DNA of 64,000 bases, from assembly GCA_951799405.1 (NCBI GenBank), contig OX637333.1, positions 10,229,960 to 10,293,959 of the forward strand, read 5' to 3'. Below the pieces are notes generated by a model that was given only the letters and a program-made list of their open reading frames with translations, searched no databases and was not told where the DNA came from. The translations under genes were made by a program, and so were the position numbers. The stretch comes from Agapetus fuscipes (Eukaryota > Arthropoda > Insecta > Trichoptera > Glossosomatidae). Shown piece after piece: positions 11,164 through 24,206 of this stretch (positions are counted from its first letter, which is position 1; each line of letters opens with the position of its first letter).

Positions 11164-11965
11164 GTGGGGTAGCGTATTTTTAATTCTCAAAGTATTGATT
11201 TCTCAGCCCATCCAGTTCTATATATCGATGATTTGGAGTCTTTTCTGTCGACGTTTTACAAAATTATTATCCATATAGGTGGTTTAAAAAAATGCAAGTA
11301 CCTATTTTAATAAAACCTTAAAATGTGAGTGTAGTCATACCTTTTTCTCAAACCATTTGTGCAAATTGTTATTTATTGTCATTGAAAAACATAACTTTTA
11401 CTTTCTTATGCATTATTTGTGTTGAAAAAAAACATTAGAATTTCATTCCCGGTTTTATCTGTCATTCCCTGTTCTAAATAAAAAATGCGTTCTATTTTGT
11501 GGACACGTGAATAATATTATACCCAGGCTCCTGTCACTGGGAACAAATGAACCAGCATTCTAAAATGAAATATGATTTCAAGCAGAAACTCATAGAGATA
11601 TTGCCTTGACAGTTGTCTCTGTCTGACACATATGCTTCAAATTCACGCCCTGATCCCAAATGAGAAAGATATATTTTGTAAGCTTCTTTTACATGCAAAC
11701 TTCCAAAAAAATACGCTAGATGGCAAGTAATCATTAAAGTGAGGGTAGGTAGTTTTTTTTGAAATTCAAATTTTGTTCCAATCAAAACATGTGACAGTAA
11801 AAATTTGTTGTCTGTATTCAATGGCGTCTGCTGAAAAAAAATGACAAAAATAACCTTTTGTTCTTCAAACAATTACGGAAAAAATGCGCTTTTTCATTCA
11901 GTGATTGGACATTTTTATGAAGTGCTTCCAGTCAGTCACTGAAAACGAGCAACCCCATAAAAATA
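11164..11965. other. No gene seen
   Basis: AT-rich. A 112-codon minus-strand frame (11534-11872) has no recognised domain and is probably chance. Confidence 0.45.
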
Positions 11966-12060
11966 CCACCATGCCGTGAAAGCGAAACGTCGGCAGATAA
12001 AAAAGTTGCAAATGGACCATGGTCTGACCTGCAATAACACAGAAGGAATACATCAGATAA
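11966..12060 (+). mobile_element. Penelope-like element remnant with partial hammerhead-like motif
   Basis: The string GTGAAAGCGAAACGTCGGCA is the 3' half of a hammerhead-type core (stem II strand, GAAA box, palindromic ACGT, cleavage triplet GTC). The following 50 bases match those after the fuller motif at 63583. The 5' CTGANGA half is missing here. Hammerhead motifs are known from Penelope-like retroelements. Confidence 0.5.
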
Positions 12061-12325
12061 AACAGATCATGAAAGTGAATGTAAAAGTGTAAAATTTTAT
12101 TTAAAAACTGTTTGGTTTTACGACGAGTTATTAGGTTAAATGGAAACTGTGGGTAAAACCATAAATAGGTTAGAAATACAACTATGTAAATTAAATAGTT
12201 TGATTATTATAATGAGAAAACATTGAACTATTTTCTCCAAAAGACGTTGCAAACTGTCCAAAAATAATTGTTTCAAGTTTATACCATAATATTTTATTCA
12301 ATTTATTCTTCATAGGCATAAAAAA

Positions 12326-12648
12326 ACGCAACTAAGCTACGCATATAGTGTGACTACTTGCCGCGTTATCCCCGAAGGGGTCGCATGTGGCGAGTGGAAC
12401 CTATTTATTTTTACAGGTAAGGGGGTCGGCCTTACGCCAACCTCTTCAGTTGAAGTGGGGGTTTCCCAGCTCCCGAGAGGCTGGTTCTCATTTCTGGTTA
12501 AGGCTGAGTAAACCTTGACGGTATTTTGATTTGAGGTTTGAAATAAGCACCGAAACGGATAATCATTTCTGACACCCTGCCTCGGTGGGATTCGAACCCC
12601 AGCTCACGGCATGGAATGCAAGCACTCTACCAACTGAGCTATCTAAAA
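12326..12648 (-). repeat. tRNA-derived SINE, family 1, near full length
   Basis: On the minus strand: A box (AGCTCAGTTGGTAGAGTG) near 12640, B box (GGTTCGAATCC) near 12597, then a body with a run of AAGTGGGGGTTTCCC-type sequence, and a 3' end AGCTAAGTTGCG followed by T residues near 12330. It is the best copy for defining this family. Confidence 0.85.
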
Positions 12649-12689
12649 TATTATGTATTAATGTAATCACGTATCAATAACAATAATGT

Positions 12690-12910
12690 ATCACCCATAA
12701 TGTATAAAATGGTTCACTTTGCCAATGTCACCTCTGTTTCAGGGAAGGTCGGCAAGAGTTGCAGGGCTTATGTTCACTTGAGATTGGGTTTTTATATTGT
12801 AGGTCCACATGCGGCATGTGTTAGCGCGAAATTGTACGTGTCTGCTTGTGGGAATACGTTTAATATGAATCTTAAATGATACATATCTTTGCAGCTTAGA
12901 TTTAGATTTT
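12690..12910 (+). mobile_element. RTE-like LINE 3' end (subfamily A)
   Basis: It contains the GGTTCACTTTGCCAATGTCA module and the ACATGCGGCATGTGTTAGCG block, and ends at CTTTGCAGCTTAGATTTAG. Confidence 0.8.
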
Positions 12911-14399
12911 AGAATGTACAAGCTTTATTTCATTGTAAATTTGTATTGTAATTCACTCCTTAAAATGTTAATAAAAAATATATCTATGTAATAAAACATT
13001 GTTTTTCTTGTGAAATAAGTATGGCAGAAACAAAAAATATATTTTTTAAGAAGAAGAAGAAGTCCCCAGGGGGGGTTTGTACGAAAACCTTACGCCCCGA
13101 AATATAGATGACTCTTTTTACTATTTCCATATACCTTGTTTTTCCTACATAATGCACTGAAACAGGGTTCAGTGGCACATCTATAATACGTAGTAGTATA
13201 GTATACTTATCTATGATTATACCTATGTAGTTTAAAAATGTACCTACGCATATTCAGGATAATATATTTTTATAAAATTTGAATTTGGAACACATTCGGA
13301 ATAAAAACAGAACAAATAAAAAGTGTGCCCTATTTTTTGAACACAATCATGAAAAAATTATATTCTACCTACCTATGAAATTTGTATTTGGAATAAAAAC
13401 TTAAACAACCGGAAAAATAAAATAAAAAGATATTTAAAAATGTCAAAATTGTAGATAAGGGCTATTGCGGGCTATCCATCGATCTAAATAAAATATCTAG
13501 ATGGAGCATTAGCGTCTATTCCCGATCCACATCATGTGTGCCCTAAATGATAGTGTATGCCCCATTTACAATCAGTTGTTTACCAAGGGTCGGCAAGGAA
13601 ACATCGAGGTACCTACATGTAAATTGAAGGCGTATATCATGCGAAGATAGCCTGACAGTTCCATCAAATTTTCAAATTTCCCCATATAATAGAAATATAT
13701 GTTAATTTAATGAAATAAAACTCATGATAAGCGCGTGACGAATTATTACAAACAAAAGAAAACAGTAAAAAACCACAAAATATAAATAAAAAAACTCAGT
13801 TCTTCATACTTATACCCATTATTTGACGATAGATTTTTTCTTCTTATATTAGACGCATTAATCATATTTTTTAAGGTTTATTTAGATATAAATACAAAAG
13901 AAATAAAGGTTTTTCAATATTAAAATGTAAAGAAGCATTTAAGACAACTTTCAGAGATACTCCTTTAAAATAACGGAGAAAAAATCTGCAGATATTCATA
14001 TATTTTCAAAAAATACTCTATTACATAAAAGTAAGATAAAGGTACTAATACGTCTTTTTTTGTTTAAGTTTTTTTTAGTTCTTACACAACCTTAATTTAT
14101 TTTGCACTGAAAAAATAAAAAAATAAAAAATTATTTGTATTAAGTTATTTTTTCTTACATTTTGGGAAACGTATGTTGTGAGACGTCAGCCCTCAGCTGT
14201 CACTTGTTAGGTTTTCTTCACTCAGGGCGTACTTTTTGACACCAGGGACGCACTTAGATATTTTCAGTGACAAAAAAATGATGCTTAATGTGATACACAT
14301 TCACTCTGAGTGAACATTAACGATAGTATGTATAGATTTGTTTCTGTGAAAAAGTAATGAATGAAATCAGTGTTTTTAAAAAATCCAAAACATTTCTGA
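12911..14399. other. No gene seen; AT-rich intergenic
   Basis: There is no supported ORF, tRNA or intact repeat. A short GAA-rich stretch lies near 13050. Confidence 0.5.
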
Positions 14400-14575
14400 A
14401 ATTTCTCGGGAAAAAGTTGTGGCGCTTATGTTAATTTTAGATTATTTTTAATGTTAGTGAGCATGCAGCATGTGTTAGCGTCAACTTACAGGTGTCTGCT
14501 TGTGGGCATGTATTAAAAATATGCCTTAAATATGTAATAATATTTTCTTGCCACTTACGACGATTATTGATGTAT
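14400..14575 (+). mobile_element. Old RTE-like LINE 3' end
   Basis: It retains GCATGCAGCATGTGTTAGCG and GTGTCTGCTTGTGGGCATGT, but the rest is decayed and the tandem end is lost. It is among the oldest copies in the window. Confidence 0.6.
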
Positions 14576-15160
14576 TGTAAGAATTATGTAAATATAATAT
14601 GGCACATTTTATTCCATTCTCAAGTCTTAACCGAACTGTGAAAAATGCAAGTCACTGTGATTAATTTGTCATAATTTCAATAAATATACTTTGCTTACAA
14701 AAAATAACTTTTATGTATTTTTTTAATGTGGCGGCCTGAGTACGGCCCGTGACGTTGTCATGGAGATCATGAAAGAGACAGAAACATAACAAAGTTTCTA
14801 ATGTTTCTTTCTCTTTCTTTCATTATGTGCCTACAATTTTGTGGCACAACCGTTTGTATAGGAAAACACTCACGCGCTCCATCTATGTATTTTATTTATA
14901 TCGATGGGGCTATCATAAGGTGAAAATTGTTTCAGCAAGTTTCTAGGTACTTTCATTTCCTTTATTGCTTCAGTTTTTTTTTTATACAAAAATTTAAGTT
15001 AGCATGTATACAATATTTTGTGGAAGTTTCATCTCAATTTTTTTCAGTAGTTTAGGAGATTATACGGGATAAACAAATAAAAAACTAAGAAACAAACATA
15101 TTCTTATTTTTTATTTATATAGATAGATTGTATAGATAGATAGATAGAAGATTATATAGA
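14576..15160. other. No gene seen
   Basis: AT-rich, with a short GATA microsatellite at 15121-15150. Confidence 0.45.
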
Positions 15161-15363
15161 TAGACTAGCTGACCCGGCAAACATTGTTCTGCCATGTCCA
15201 TTATTTTAAGTAAATATTTTAGTTTTTAAAGAAAAATAACGTATGTACGTATTGTGAGTGTGTGAGAATGAGATAATAATAATAATAGGATAAAAACAAC
15301 AACAAAGATAGTAATTCTTTGTTACATGAAGATGGAGGTGTTCTGAAAACGCTATTAACAATT

Positions 15364-16056
15364 AAGGCGTGTTATAAAGCTAAATCTGCCATTTTTGTTT
15401 CTTACACTTTATGGTCTTAGCAAAATAGTTACAGTAATGAAAAAAATCAAGCATGTTTATTAATTTTTTATCTTAATTATAAAGCTTGAACAAAATAAAT
15501 AACTTAAGAATTGCCACCACAAAAAAATATTTAAAAAAACGCGTTTTTTTTTACATTTTTAGCTTTTTTTCGTGTGTGCTGTATTTTGGAATTTTGTTTT
15601 TGCTTTTTAATTACAGAACTTTACATTTTTTAGGTTCAGTTTTCAACATTTTTTTTATAATGTCAATAGTTTTTGAGTAAATATGGAAAAACTAAAAATG
15701 AATTAAATTTTAATTAAATCAAAGGACACAGTTTTTCCTTATTTACTCAAAAACTATTCACATTATAAAAAAAATGTTACGTACGGAACCTAAACAATGT
15801 ATAGTTCTGTAATTAAAAAGCAAAAACAAAATTCCAAAATACAGCACACACGAAAAAAAGCTAAAAATGTAAAAAAAACGCGTTTTTTAAATATTTTTTT
15901 GTGGTGGCAACTCTTAAGTTATATATTTTGTTCAAGCTTTATAATTAAGATAAAAAATTAATAAACATGCTTGATTTTTTTCATTACTGTAACTATTTTG
16001 CTAAGACCATAAGTGTAAGAAACAAAAATGGCAGATTTAGCTTTATAACACGCCTT
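15364..16056. repeat. 693-bp long hairpin with about 330-bp arms
   Basis: AAGGCGTGTTATAAAGCTAA at 15364 is the exact complement of the end at 16056. The complementarity continues inward with few mismatches to a loop near 15690-15720. Both arms carry AAACGCG and matching poly-A/poly-T runs. No transposase is present. It could be a foldback transposon. If transcribed it would form long double-stranded RNA. Confidence 0.85.
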
Positions 16057-16255
16057 AAAAAATAACAACAAAAGTGGTATAAGACAAAGTTTTACCTTTT
16101 TACTTTTTATTCTTACAAAGATTGGAAAAAATCATTGCTTGATCTCTTAACAAAAAAAAATGTGCGGGCAGATGATCGAGAGAACGATACGTTTACTATT
16201 TGTTTTACTCTTGAAAAGTTGAATTCGGAATGTGAAAATTTCAGATTGTATGATG

Positions 16256-16600
16256 TTGCCTGTTGAGATGGGTGTAAGGAGGCAGATACTCAGATCCGCG
16301 GACGATGGAGTAGTCAATTTGGTTCAGCCAGGCCGTCAGATTCGTACAAATTTCGGAGACTGCGCTTTCCGTGTTGCGGGTCCGGTGGAGTGGAACAGAC
16401 TGCCACCCGGAGTGAAGAACTCAAAATCTGTAGGTTTATTTCACGGAGCACTCAAGACACACCTTTTTAGAAAGTCTTATCCATGATCGGAAAGGGCCCT
16501 TGGGGTGTGATACACACAAAAACGGCGCTCTCTTATCATTTGTAATTTTAAATAAATTAGCCTGGTATTCTTATTATTTTTAATATTACGTTTCGGTAAT
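16256..16600 (+). pseudogene. L2/CR1-like LINE 3' end
   Basis: Encodes the last 80 or so residues of the same reverse transcriptase family as the long copy at 33925-39057. It shows RRQILRSADDGVVNLVQPGR, then FRVAGPVEWNRLPPG, then GALKTHLFRKSYP and a stop. The 3' UTR continues with CCTTGGGGTGTGATACACAC and AAATAAATTAGCCTGG. This UTR is the sequence shared with SINE family 2. Confidence 0.8.
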
Positions 16601-17211
16601 ATTATCAAAAAAAAATCTGATAATATTACGTTTTGGAGGAGTTCCACCACAAACATTTTGAGGCGAGAATTTTATATATAAGATAGAGCTGATGTATGAA
16701 AGAGTCGTTATTACTTTGAAAATACTAAAATCGCGATTTACTCTTGAAAATTTGGATTCAGAATGTCAAAATTTTAGATGGGATGTATGTTATAATGACT
16801 AATAAAATAAAAATACAAAAAAAATATTTCGTTGAAAAAACGGATAGAAGAAATCTGCGTACGCTCTTCTTAATCGTATGGCAGTATGAAATATACTTGT
16901 TGTCCGATTCTGATACAAATCAAATAAGCCTACAAAATTTCATGAGGATCCGTAAAGCCGTTTCGGAGGAGTTCAACCACAAACATTTTGAGGCGAGAAT
17001 TTTATATATAAGATAGAGCTGATGTATGAAAGAGGAGCTATTACCTACTATGAAAATGCAAAAATCGTGATTTACTCTTGAAAAGTTGGATTCGGAATGT
17101 GAAAATTTCAGATCGTATGTACATATGTTATGATGACTAATAAAAGAAAAATACAAAAAAAATATTTCGTCGAAAAAACTGATAGAAGATATCTGTGTAT
17201 TGCTCTTCTTA

Positions 17212-18102
17212 GGCCCGGTAGTTTCATCGTTAGCATATGCGCCTAATAGCATAAAAATGACTTACTATAGCTTAAAATCTTAAAAACGGTATTTTGAAAT
17301 ATGCTTTAGCAAGAAAATAGTCTAATAGCAACGATATTTTTGCTAGCCGATCTTGAGGAGCATACGTTTTATGCTATAGCTAATTCCAATATGTCGTCTT
17401 TTCTCATCTGTTATTTACAGCGGCTATGCAGTTTTGAGTCGAATTTTAGCAATTATTCCCTTAGGAAACACACAATATTTACTTCAATTTGTCATGGAAA
17501 GCAACGGGTCAGATGTCGAAAGAATTACTGATTATGTTTGCAGGTGCAAATCGAAAATATTTCGTCTCCCTCAATGTCTCCGAGTATTTGGTAGGAACGC
17601 GAAATAATTCACTCGGCACAACATTTGAAATTATTGGCAAGCAAATCACAACGGATTTATGAACCTATCTACAACACAGTTTGTAAAATCCGTTTTTAAA
17701 TGCCTCACTAAATGTTTTACGCACTTATAATTAAAAATCATATCATATTATCACAGAGCGCCATCCTTGTTGGTGCATTGCAGGCGGACGTCAATATGGC
17801 ATCTGACAGTTATAAAAAACTACCATAGACAAAAAAAATCTTGAATTCGTGGCTGTTGACCATATTATTTATGTGGCCAAATGCAGTATTTGAGGTTTTT
17901 TTTTACATTTTTCAAGTTTTGTCACGATGGTAGCCATGATGGTAGCAATGCAATTACTTCGGGTATCTTCGGTTTATACTACAGATAGCCTATAGGCAAC
18001 ATGCGAATGAAAATACTGTTTTGGTGTTACTATAGCATATCTCGGGCGTAAATTATGCTATATAAACTACTTTAGCTTAAAATGTGAAAATACCGGCCCT
18101 AA
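17212..18102. mobile_element. 891-bp TIR element with TTA target duplication (Harbinger-like)
   Basis: The ends GGCCCGGTAGTTTCA and TGAAAATACCGGCCC are imperfect inverted repeats. The flanks are TTA at 17209-17211 and at 18103-18105. An uninterrupted version of the target is present in the neighbouring repeat unit near 16868, so the insertion point is certain. No transposase is recognised. Confidence 0.75.
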
Positions 18103-18407
18103 TTAATCGTATGGCAGTATGAAATATACTTGTTGTCCGATTCTGATACAAAGCAAATAATCTAATCTAATCTAATCTAAGCTGCAAAGATATATATCAT
18201 TTAAGATTTATATTAAATGCATTCCCACAAGCAGACATGTATAATTTCGCGCTAACACGCATGTGGACCTACAATATAAAAACCCAATCTCAAATGAACA
18301 TAAGCCCTGCAACTCTTGCCGTCCTTCCCTGAAACAGGGGTGACATTGGCAAAGTGAACCATTTTTTTTTACAGTATGGGTGGTCAGCCGCATACCAACC
18401 TATAAGT

Positions 18408-20865
18408 TGAAAAGATTCTGCCTCCTCACTTAATCCAGAGGAAAATGAAGGGATCCATGGTCACGGCCCAGCTTAAATGAAACCGACCTATGGAAAAACT
18501 CCCTTCGGAGGACGGAATAATCCTTCTTCACGGTTCAACTGGAGTGAACCGGTCAATTCACTCTTAGGTGAAAATTATAAGATTATGGCCAATAATCTTT
18601 ATGCATTTGTGTGATCGTCTATTTAGTGGCTATGACCCCTCGATGTGCGATAGGTAGAAACAGAACGTTGTGTCATTTTTTGTTTTACTGTCTCAAAACC
18701 TACCTTTGTAGTGGACCCAAATTCTTTAATGATGGTGAGGATGAATACAGATGTGCCTAGCTTAATAATATTTTAATTAATTTAATTAACTAGCCCAAAG
18801 GTTACAATGCCGAATTATGCACGATTTTGCATTCGCGTAGTAGCGTGTTCGATTTTATTTCTGACAAAATTTCCGCGAGATTCGTTTATTTAAAATCTGA
18901 CGCCAGTTAATGCAGATGAATTTATTTCAAAGACAAGTACAATAATAACAGCTCAATTAAACAGGAAATAATCAAACATCAATTGAATAATAGTTATTTG
19001 GTTAGTATTGTTTTAGCAAAATTAAAGAAAATATGGTTTGATCTTTTCTTCTTCTTTCTCTCTCCCTGCGCCGTAGCTCCAACCAGCGGTTGTAAACATT
19101 TCTCGCTCCAAGATCACTTACCTTTTGAAGATTCTCTTTGCTGTGGGAGAAATTTCAATAGTGTGTTTTAGGAATGGATTGATTTTAATAACTGGTACGA
19201 CAAACCGGCCCAGTAGAAGATGACTCCCTTCACCCCAGCTTCCTTGTAAATGGGATTCCTCATTTGCTCGTAAGCAAGAGAGACCCAAAATCGAAGAAAG
19301 CTCATCTTCCTCTTACCTCCAAGAATTTAACAGGTTGGCCCCACGGCCTGGTCCTTTCAGACCACGGGAAGGATATTTTAGAAGGGACTGGCCCTAACCT
19401 TACTCCGCGTCATGAAATAACCGAACGCCAAAAAACAATGAATGGAGACTTTTTAAAACTCGATCGCCATGTCGAGGCTCGCATTGAATTTTTGGTGTCA
19501 GAATCCAGCAGGAACTAGGTGTTGTGATGTTGGAATGACGTCAGTTGACTCCAGCCCATAACAGAGGAACAATGGAAGCTATATCCAAGTCATGATATAA
19601 GTCTGGTAGTAACCTCGTCTCTCGTTCAGTGATGATGTTGAGGACGCAGATAACCATGGCCGAAGGAGAGGTCAAGCTATGAACCAAAGGAAACATAGGA
19701 CGTGCTCCGGAGCATGGCTCCTTGTCAGTCAACATTGGATTTATAGTTTTGATGGAAAGTTGTGGAAGCCGAAAGCTTTCACCTCCAACACAATGCGAAC
19801 TCCTTCATAGCAGCAAAAAGAACCGTTAGGTTCCGGTATTTCAGATATTAAGCAAACAGCGTTCAATTCTTTCTGACACAGGTGTTTTGTGAGAGAGAAG
19901 GTGTGTTTGTTAGTAACTGCAAGGCTGTGGAAAAAGACAACAATTTATAAGCATTTCAGGACATTTGCGCCCCTTGATTGAAAGCTATGTTGAATTCACC
20001 CCTTTTGACCTGAAAGAAAACATTTTATTTACAATAGGTACGAAATGTAATTTTTTTAAGATCGGAGTATTCAGCAACAGCAGCCCCTCGGACTGAAACA
20101 TAGGCAACAAATCATTTCAAAATATGAAGATTGAATACATTTTAGAACGCAAGTTAATTAGGTTAGTTTAGTGTGTTAGAAAATAATTTGAAATTTCTCA
20201 TCCTTCTGCGAAGCAGCTCAGCGAACTATGTGTTTACGCGGATTAATGAATTTGATTATTAAATAATTAAATGCGCCTTCCCGTTCAGCAACCACTGGTT
20301 TAATTTTATTCTATTCAAAATTTCAATCGGGAGTTATTTTTATGTTCAAAAGTTTGAGAATTACTGCGATTTACGGAATTACTTATTTAGCATACTTTTA
20401 GTTTTAGACAGACACATGAAAAATACACTCCCGGAATATTATGTCGGCAGATATTTTATTATTATTAAAACCACGTAAATACTTATTCTCCCTTAAATTC
20501 CGAACGAACGATTCGCGGCGTCTTTATTAAGAGAAAAATCTTTTTAGTCTATTTAAATTATCTTCCGAATTAAAACCCGATTTTAATTTAAATATTTTGT
20601 TTCGCATTCGTTTAGCCCAGATTTAAGTCCCTTGCAAGCACGTGCTCCCAAGCTGACTGTCCCGAACCGAATCCCCATTCCTTTCTCCTGGTCCAGGACT
20701 CACTCCCAGTTTGACTTGCATTCCCCCACCAGGAGGTGCAATCAGGCCATAGGAAAAAATACGTATGGACAAGAAAAACTCTTCCTACGCAAATGTGATA
20801 CGCCCACATACATAGGAGCTTCAATTATTTAATTTTATATTTGATGAAAAGCTTGGATCATCACA
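18408..20865 (-). repeat. 3' LTR (in element orientation)
   Basis: 2458 bp with plus-strand ends TGAAAAGATTCTG and GATCATCACA. It is identical by eye to the copy 7129 bp downstream. Small frames inside recur in both LTRs and have no recognised domain. Confidence 0.92.
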
Positions 20866-20876
20866 TTCCCCTCTTT
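20866..20876 (-). promoter_or_regulatory. Polypurine tract
   Basis: On the minus strand AAAGAGGGGAA directly abuts the TGTGATG start of the 3' LTR. This is the expected place and composition for the plus-strand DNA primer of LTR retrotransposons. Confidence 0.85.
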
Positions 20877-21054
20877 GACTTTACTGTAAGATGACAATAG
20901 GCATCTTCGGTCAAGTCACACAACTTGTTTAGAACCACTGGTATTGATGCCACTTACGGCAAATGGTTCCTTTCTGCGCCCCGTTTTTTTCTCATCCCGG
21001 AGCCTCAGATATCTGAGATCACATTTGTTTCTCATCTGTTAACAGTTTTCCCTC

Positions 21055-21262
21055 CCCCTTCTCCCCTCTTGGCTCCCCCACCCCTCTTTGCTACCCCACC
21101 CCTCTTGGCTTCCCCACCCCTCTTGGCCTCCCCACCCCTCTTTGCTTCCCCACCCCTCTTGGCTCCCCCACCCCTCTTGGCTACCCCCCCCCCTCTTGGC
21201 TTCCCCACCCCTCTTTGCTTCCCCACCCACCTTGACTTCCCCACCCCTCTTTGCATGCACAC
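21055..21262. repeat. Pyrimidine-rich minisatellite inside the LTR element
   Basis: About ten tandem units of roughly 19-20 bp, consensus close to CCACCCCTCTTGGCTTCC, with TTGG/TTTG variants. Open frames across it on both strands are by-products of the repeat. The strand bias (C/T versus G/A) is strong. Confidence 0.9.
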
Positions 21263-22729
21263 AAGTTGCAAAAAAAAACCCCCCATGCATGCTCTGCATT
21301 CAGGCTGTTAATCTCGCAATACTACAAAACATAATATCCATGCACAATTCAGCTTTCTTAATGCTCAAACTTTTAAGGATTCTACCTAAAAGAACAAAGC
21401 AGCATGCGGCTAGATAACTTAAGCAAACTAAGTAGGTACTTTCAACTATTTACGTGGCACGCAGATTTTCACCCAAGCACATGCACTAACCGAAAAGAGT
21501 GCAAAGAAATCATCATTCGGTGAAGCATATCTGAACAACGATCCATTGACGATAATTTTTATCATACCCCCTTTTCCCCCCTTCGGCATGTATGTATGTA
21601 AGATGGCCCAACACCATCTTACTTAATTTTATTTAGATAGCATTATTTTAGCAAAACCTTTCAACAAAACCCCCCTTGCAAGAAAACATCCACAGATACT
21701 AATTTCCGACAGTAAAACGAGTTCATACATACTTAGATATAGTAATACATTTCAAATACATATCATGATTCTATAATTCAGATAGATAGGGGAGAAATAT
21801 ATACATATATATATGACACAAACTAGAAGATTAACATAAATATGATATACGTACGTAATAATTAGTGTTCAATACAGTGGTGGTACCCCACGAATGCCCC
21901 GAATACGAATTATCTGAGACACAGAACAAGTGAAGTTTTGCCTCGGAATACGAGCGACATTTGAGATACGTGAAACGGAAAAGCAGCAATCGGTCGTGTA
22001 TCGGAGTTACTTTATGATGACACTTGCCCATCTCACTTTCGCAGCCCTCTGATAGGGAGGAAGAAACGAACCTCCTCGGACCCCCTTCCCCTTTTAATGC
22101 AACGGGAAAAAGCAAAGACCAAATGAAGATAAAGTAATGACTGAATTAAAGTCATATACTGCCACATTACCAACATCTCTGCGACACTACGACAAGTGTC
22201 ATAGACTCCTGGAGTCTCTTGGATCCAGAGAGTATCCCGCACAGGGGTTCTCAAAACCAGTAATGTTCAAGGTATGTGCAAGTCGGATTTAAGTGACCAA
22301 AATACAATTATGGTTTTATCCATATTTGTCAAACCCAATTTCTTATTCAAAAACAGAAACAAGACCAATTTGCAATAGCATTTTTGGGGACTGGAACGGA
22401 TTGTTAGCATATCGAATTAATATCAATGAAGAAAATTGTTTTGAAATACGAACAACTTGAAATACGAGCAGGTTATGAAATGCACTTGACTCGTGTAAAC
22501 GAGACTTCAACGGCCGGCCGCATAAAAAAACATCCCCTCCACTCCGCAACCGGTCCACCCTTGTCCCCGCACTTCAGAGAAACATGCCCGCCCGTCCCAC
22601 GTCGCACGCACAACACGTGTCATGAAAAAAAAACGACAGTGACGGTCTATCCGTATAGGCAAATACACACCCGAGGTGGGCAACTTAAGGTATAATTTCA
22701 ACTAATGGGTCGATCCCTCCGTTTGAGAA

Positions 22730-23250
22730 GAATTGAAAAATGACGGGAGAAATTGAGAGAGGTGTGTGTAACGGAAAGCAATGGTAAATGTGATATGAGA
22801 ATTTGCAAGAAACAAGCGGTCAGCGATGGATTTGAGAATGTCGTTACACAATTACATTGTTACTAACATTGATGTATGGGAGTGAAGCATGAACTGCGAA
22901 TGACGGCAAAATGAGTAAGGCATGTGGGAATAAACCACTTATGGAATATGACCGGGAAACCCTCAAGAGAGACGATTATATGAAAGGCAAATGCAAGTTG
23001 AAAGACGATTTTAAAGCAAAGGTACAAAATATTGTGATAGGATGGTTTGGACACGCAAGAAGAATAGAAAATGAAAGATAAAATCCCACAAAGTTTATAT
23101 ACAGAGGAAATATAAAAGGAGTAAAAGCTAATGTAAAAGAAGAAGATGTATGAAAAAAAATGTGATGGATGTGAATTAATTAGAAGAGGTATGCTCGGAT
23201 AGGAAAATAATGGAGGCAGCCCTGCAGAGGCTCTGGCCACCCCTAACGGA
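22730..23250 (+). pseudogene. Decayed RTE-like reverse transcriptase C-terminus inside the LTR element
   Basis: Broken plus-strand frames still show LMYGSEA, then KPLMEYDRETLKRD, then IGWFGHARRIENER. These are equivalents of the blocks in the intact frame at 9224-10147. Several stops and indels are present. It is far more diverged than the RTE copies outside the LTR element. Confidence 0.65.
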
Positions 23251-23382
23251 ATAGCGACAGAGTTGCAGTTACGGTATTTAATTTAATGTTCGACCAACTT
23301 CCTTAAGGCCCAAAGCTACAGGTATTTAACGCAATTAAACTGCGTACATCCCAAAATTCACCCCCTCCCCTTTATGCAGAAG

Positions 23383-23855
23383 AGATCGGTTGTAAATGGA
23401 ACCCATTTACTCACACAGGTAAGAGGTCAGCTCTTCGCCAACGACTTAACTGGACTAAGAAATTCCACTACATTTGAACCGAACACTTGCCGAAACAACA
23501 AAACTCAAAAGAAGAAGAAAAACTAAAGGTAGAGAATACAAACAAGGAAATTAAGTTGCTATATATAAATGTTACATTATAAATTTAGCAACCTCTCGCC
23601 ACGCCAATGTATGTGACGAGTGCTATCTCTACTAGTTAAGGGAACGGTCTCACGTCAACCCCAGTTAAAGTAAGGTTTCCCGATTCCCGAGGGCTGGTTC
23701 TCATACCTTGAGAAGATCGAGTGAACATTGCCGGTACGTTGTTTTGGTTTGAAATAAACCCTAAACAAGAATTTATTCGACACCCCCGATTGGATCAACT
23801 AAGGTCTCGGCACGAAACGCAAGCGTTCTACCAAGTGAGCTGTTCACCGGACAAT
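23383..23855 (-). repeat. Two decayed SINE family 1 pieces inside the LTR element
   Basis: A short fragment at 23383-23470 (ACACAGGTAAGAGGTCAGCT) and a longer one at 23590-23855 that ends in the tRNA-like head (CTACCAAGTGAGCTGTTCAC on the plus strand). The B box is eroded. Confidence 0.65.
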
Positions 23856-23994
23856 TTACTTGTAAAAAAAGAGACGAGTGAAGGTGCATTCCACATAATA
23901 TCAAGACACGCAAAAACTCGCACATGTGGTTGACGCATGACAAGACCCCGCGCCGCGCACTCCTCGTGGCGATCATTCCCGAGTCATTCGATCA

Positions 23995-24206
23995 TTTAAG
24001 ATTCACATCAAATGAACTCCCTCAAGCAGACACGCATAAGTTCGCGCTAACACATGCCGCTTGTGAATCTACAATTCAAAACCCGAATCTCAAACGAACA
24101 CAAGCCCTGCAACTCTCGCCAATCCTCCCCGAAACAGGGGTGTCATTGACAAGGCGAACTACCCTCCACAGCATGGGCGGTCAGCCGCACCCCAACCTAT
24201 AAATTA
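23995..24206 (-). mobile_element. Diverged RTE-like 3' end inside the LTR element
   Basis: It retains the order of the family blocks (CGCTAACACATGCCGCTTGT, CCGAAACAGGGGTGTCATTG, GGTCAGCCGCACCCCAACCT), with many C-biased substitutions compared with other copies. Confidence 0.75.

Larger units (their letters stand above)
15165..17211 (+). repeat. Interspersed repeat with 330-bp tandem units, heavily interrupted
   Basis: It opens with CTAGCTGACCCGGCAAAC at about 15166. Units ending in GAGGCGAGAATTTTATATAT repeat with a 330-bp period: GAGCTGATGTATGAAAGAG starts at 16686 and at 17016. The first unit is broken by the hairpin (15364-16056) and an L2-like LINE end (16256-16600). The last unit is broken at 17212 by a MITE, resumes at 18103, is broken again at about 18155 by an RTE copy, and finishes at about 28476-28565. 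I cannot name the family. Confidence 0.7.

Noticed and set aside
19264..19518. 84-aa frame repeated identically at 26393-26647
   Set aside because: It lies inside the two LTRs. Duplication explains the identity, and no domain is recognisable.
21032..21417. Repetitive proline/serine- or glycine/arginine-rich proteins on both strands
   Set aside because: All are translations of the 19-20-bp minisatellite in different frames. Open frames on both strands come from the repeat, not selection.
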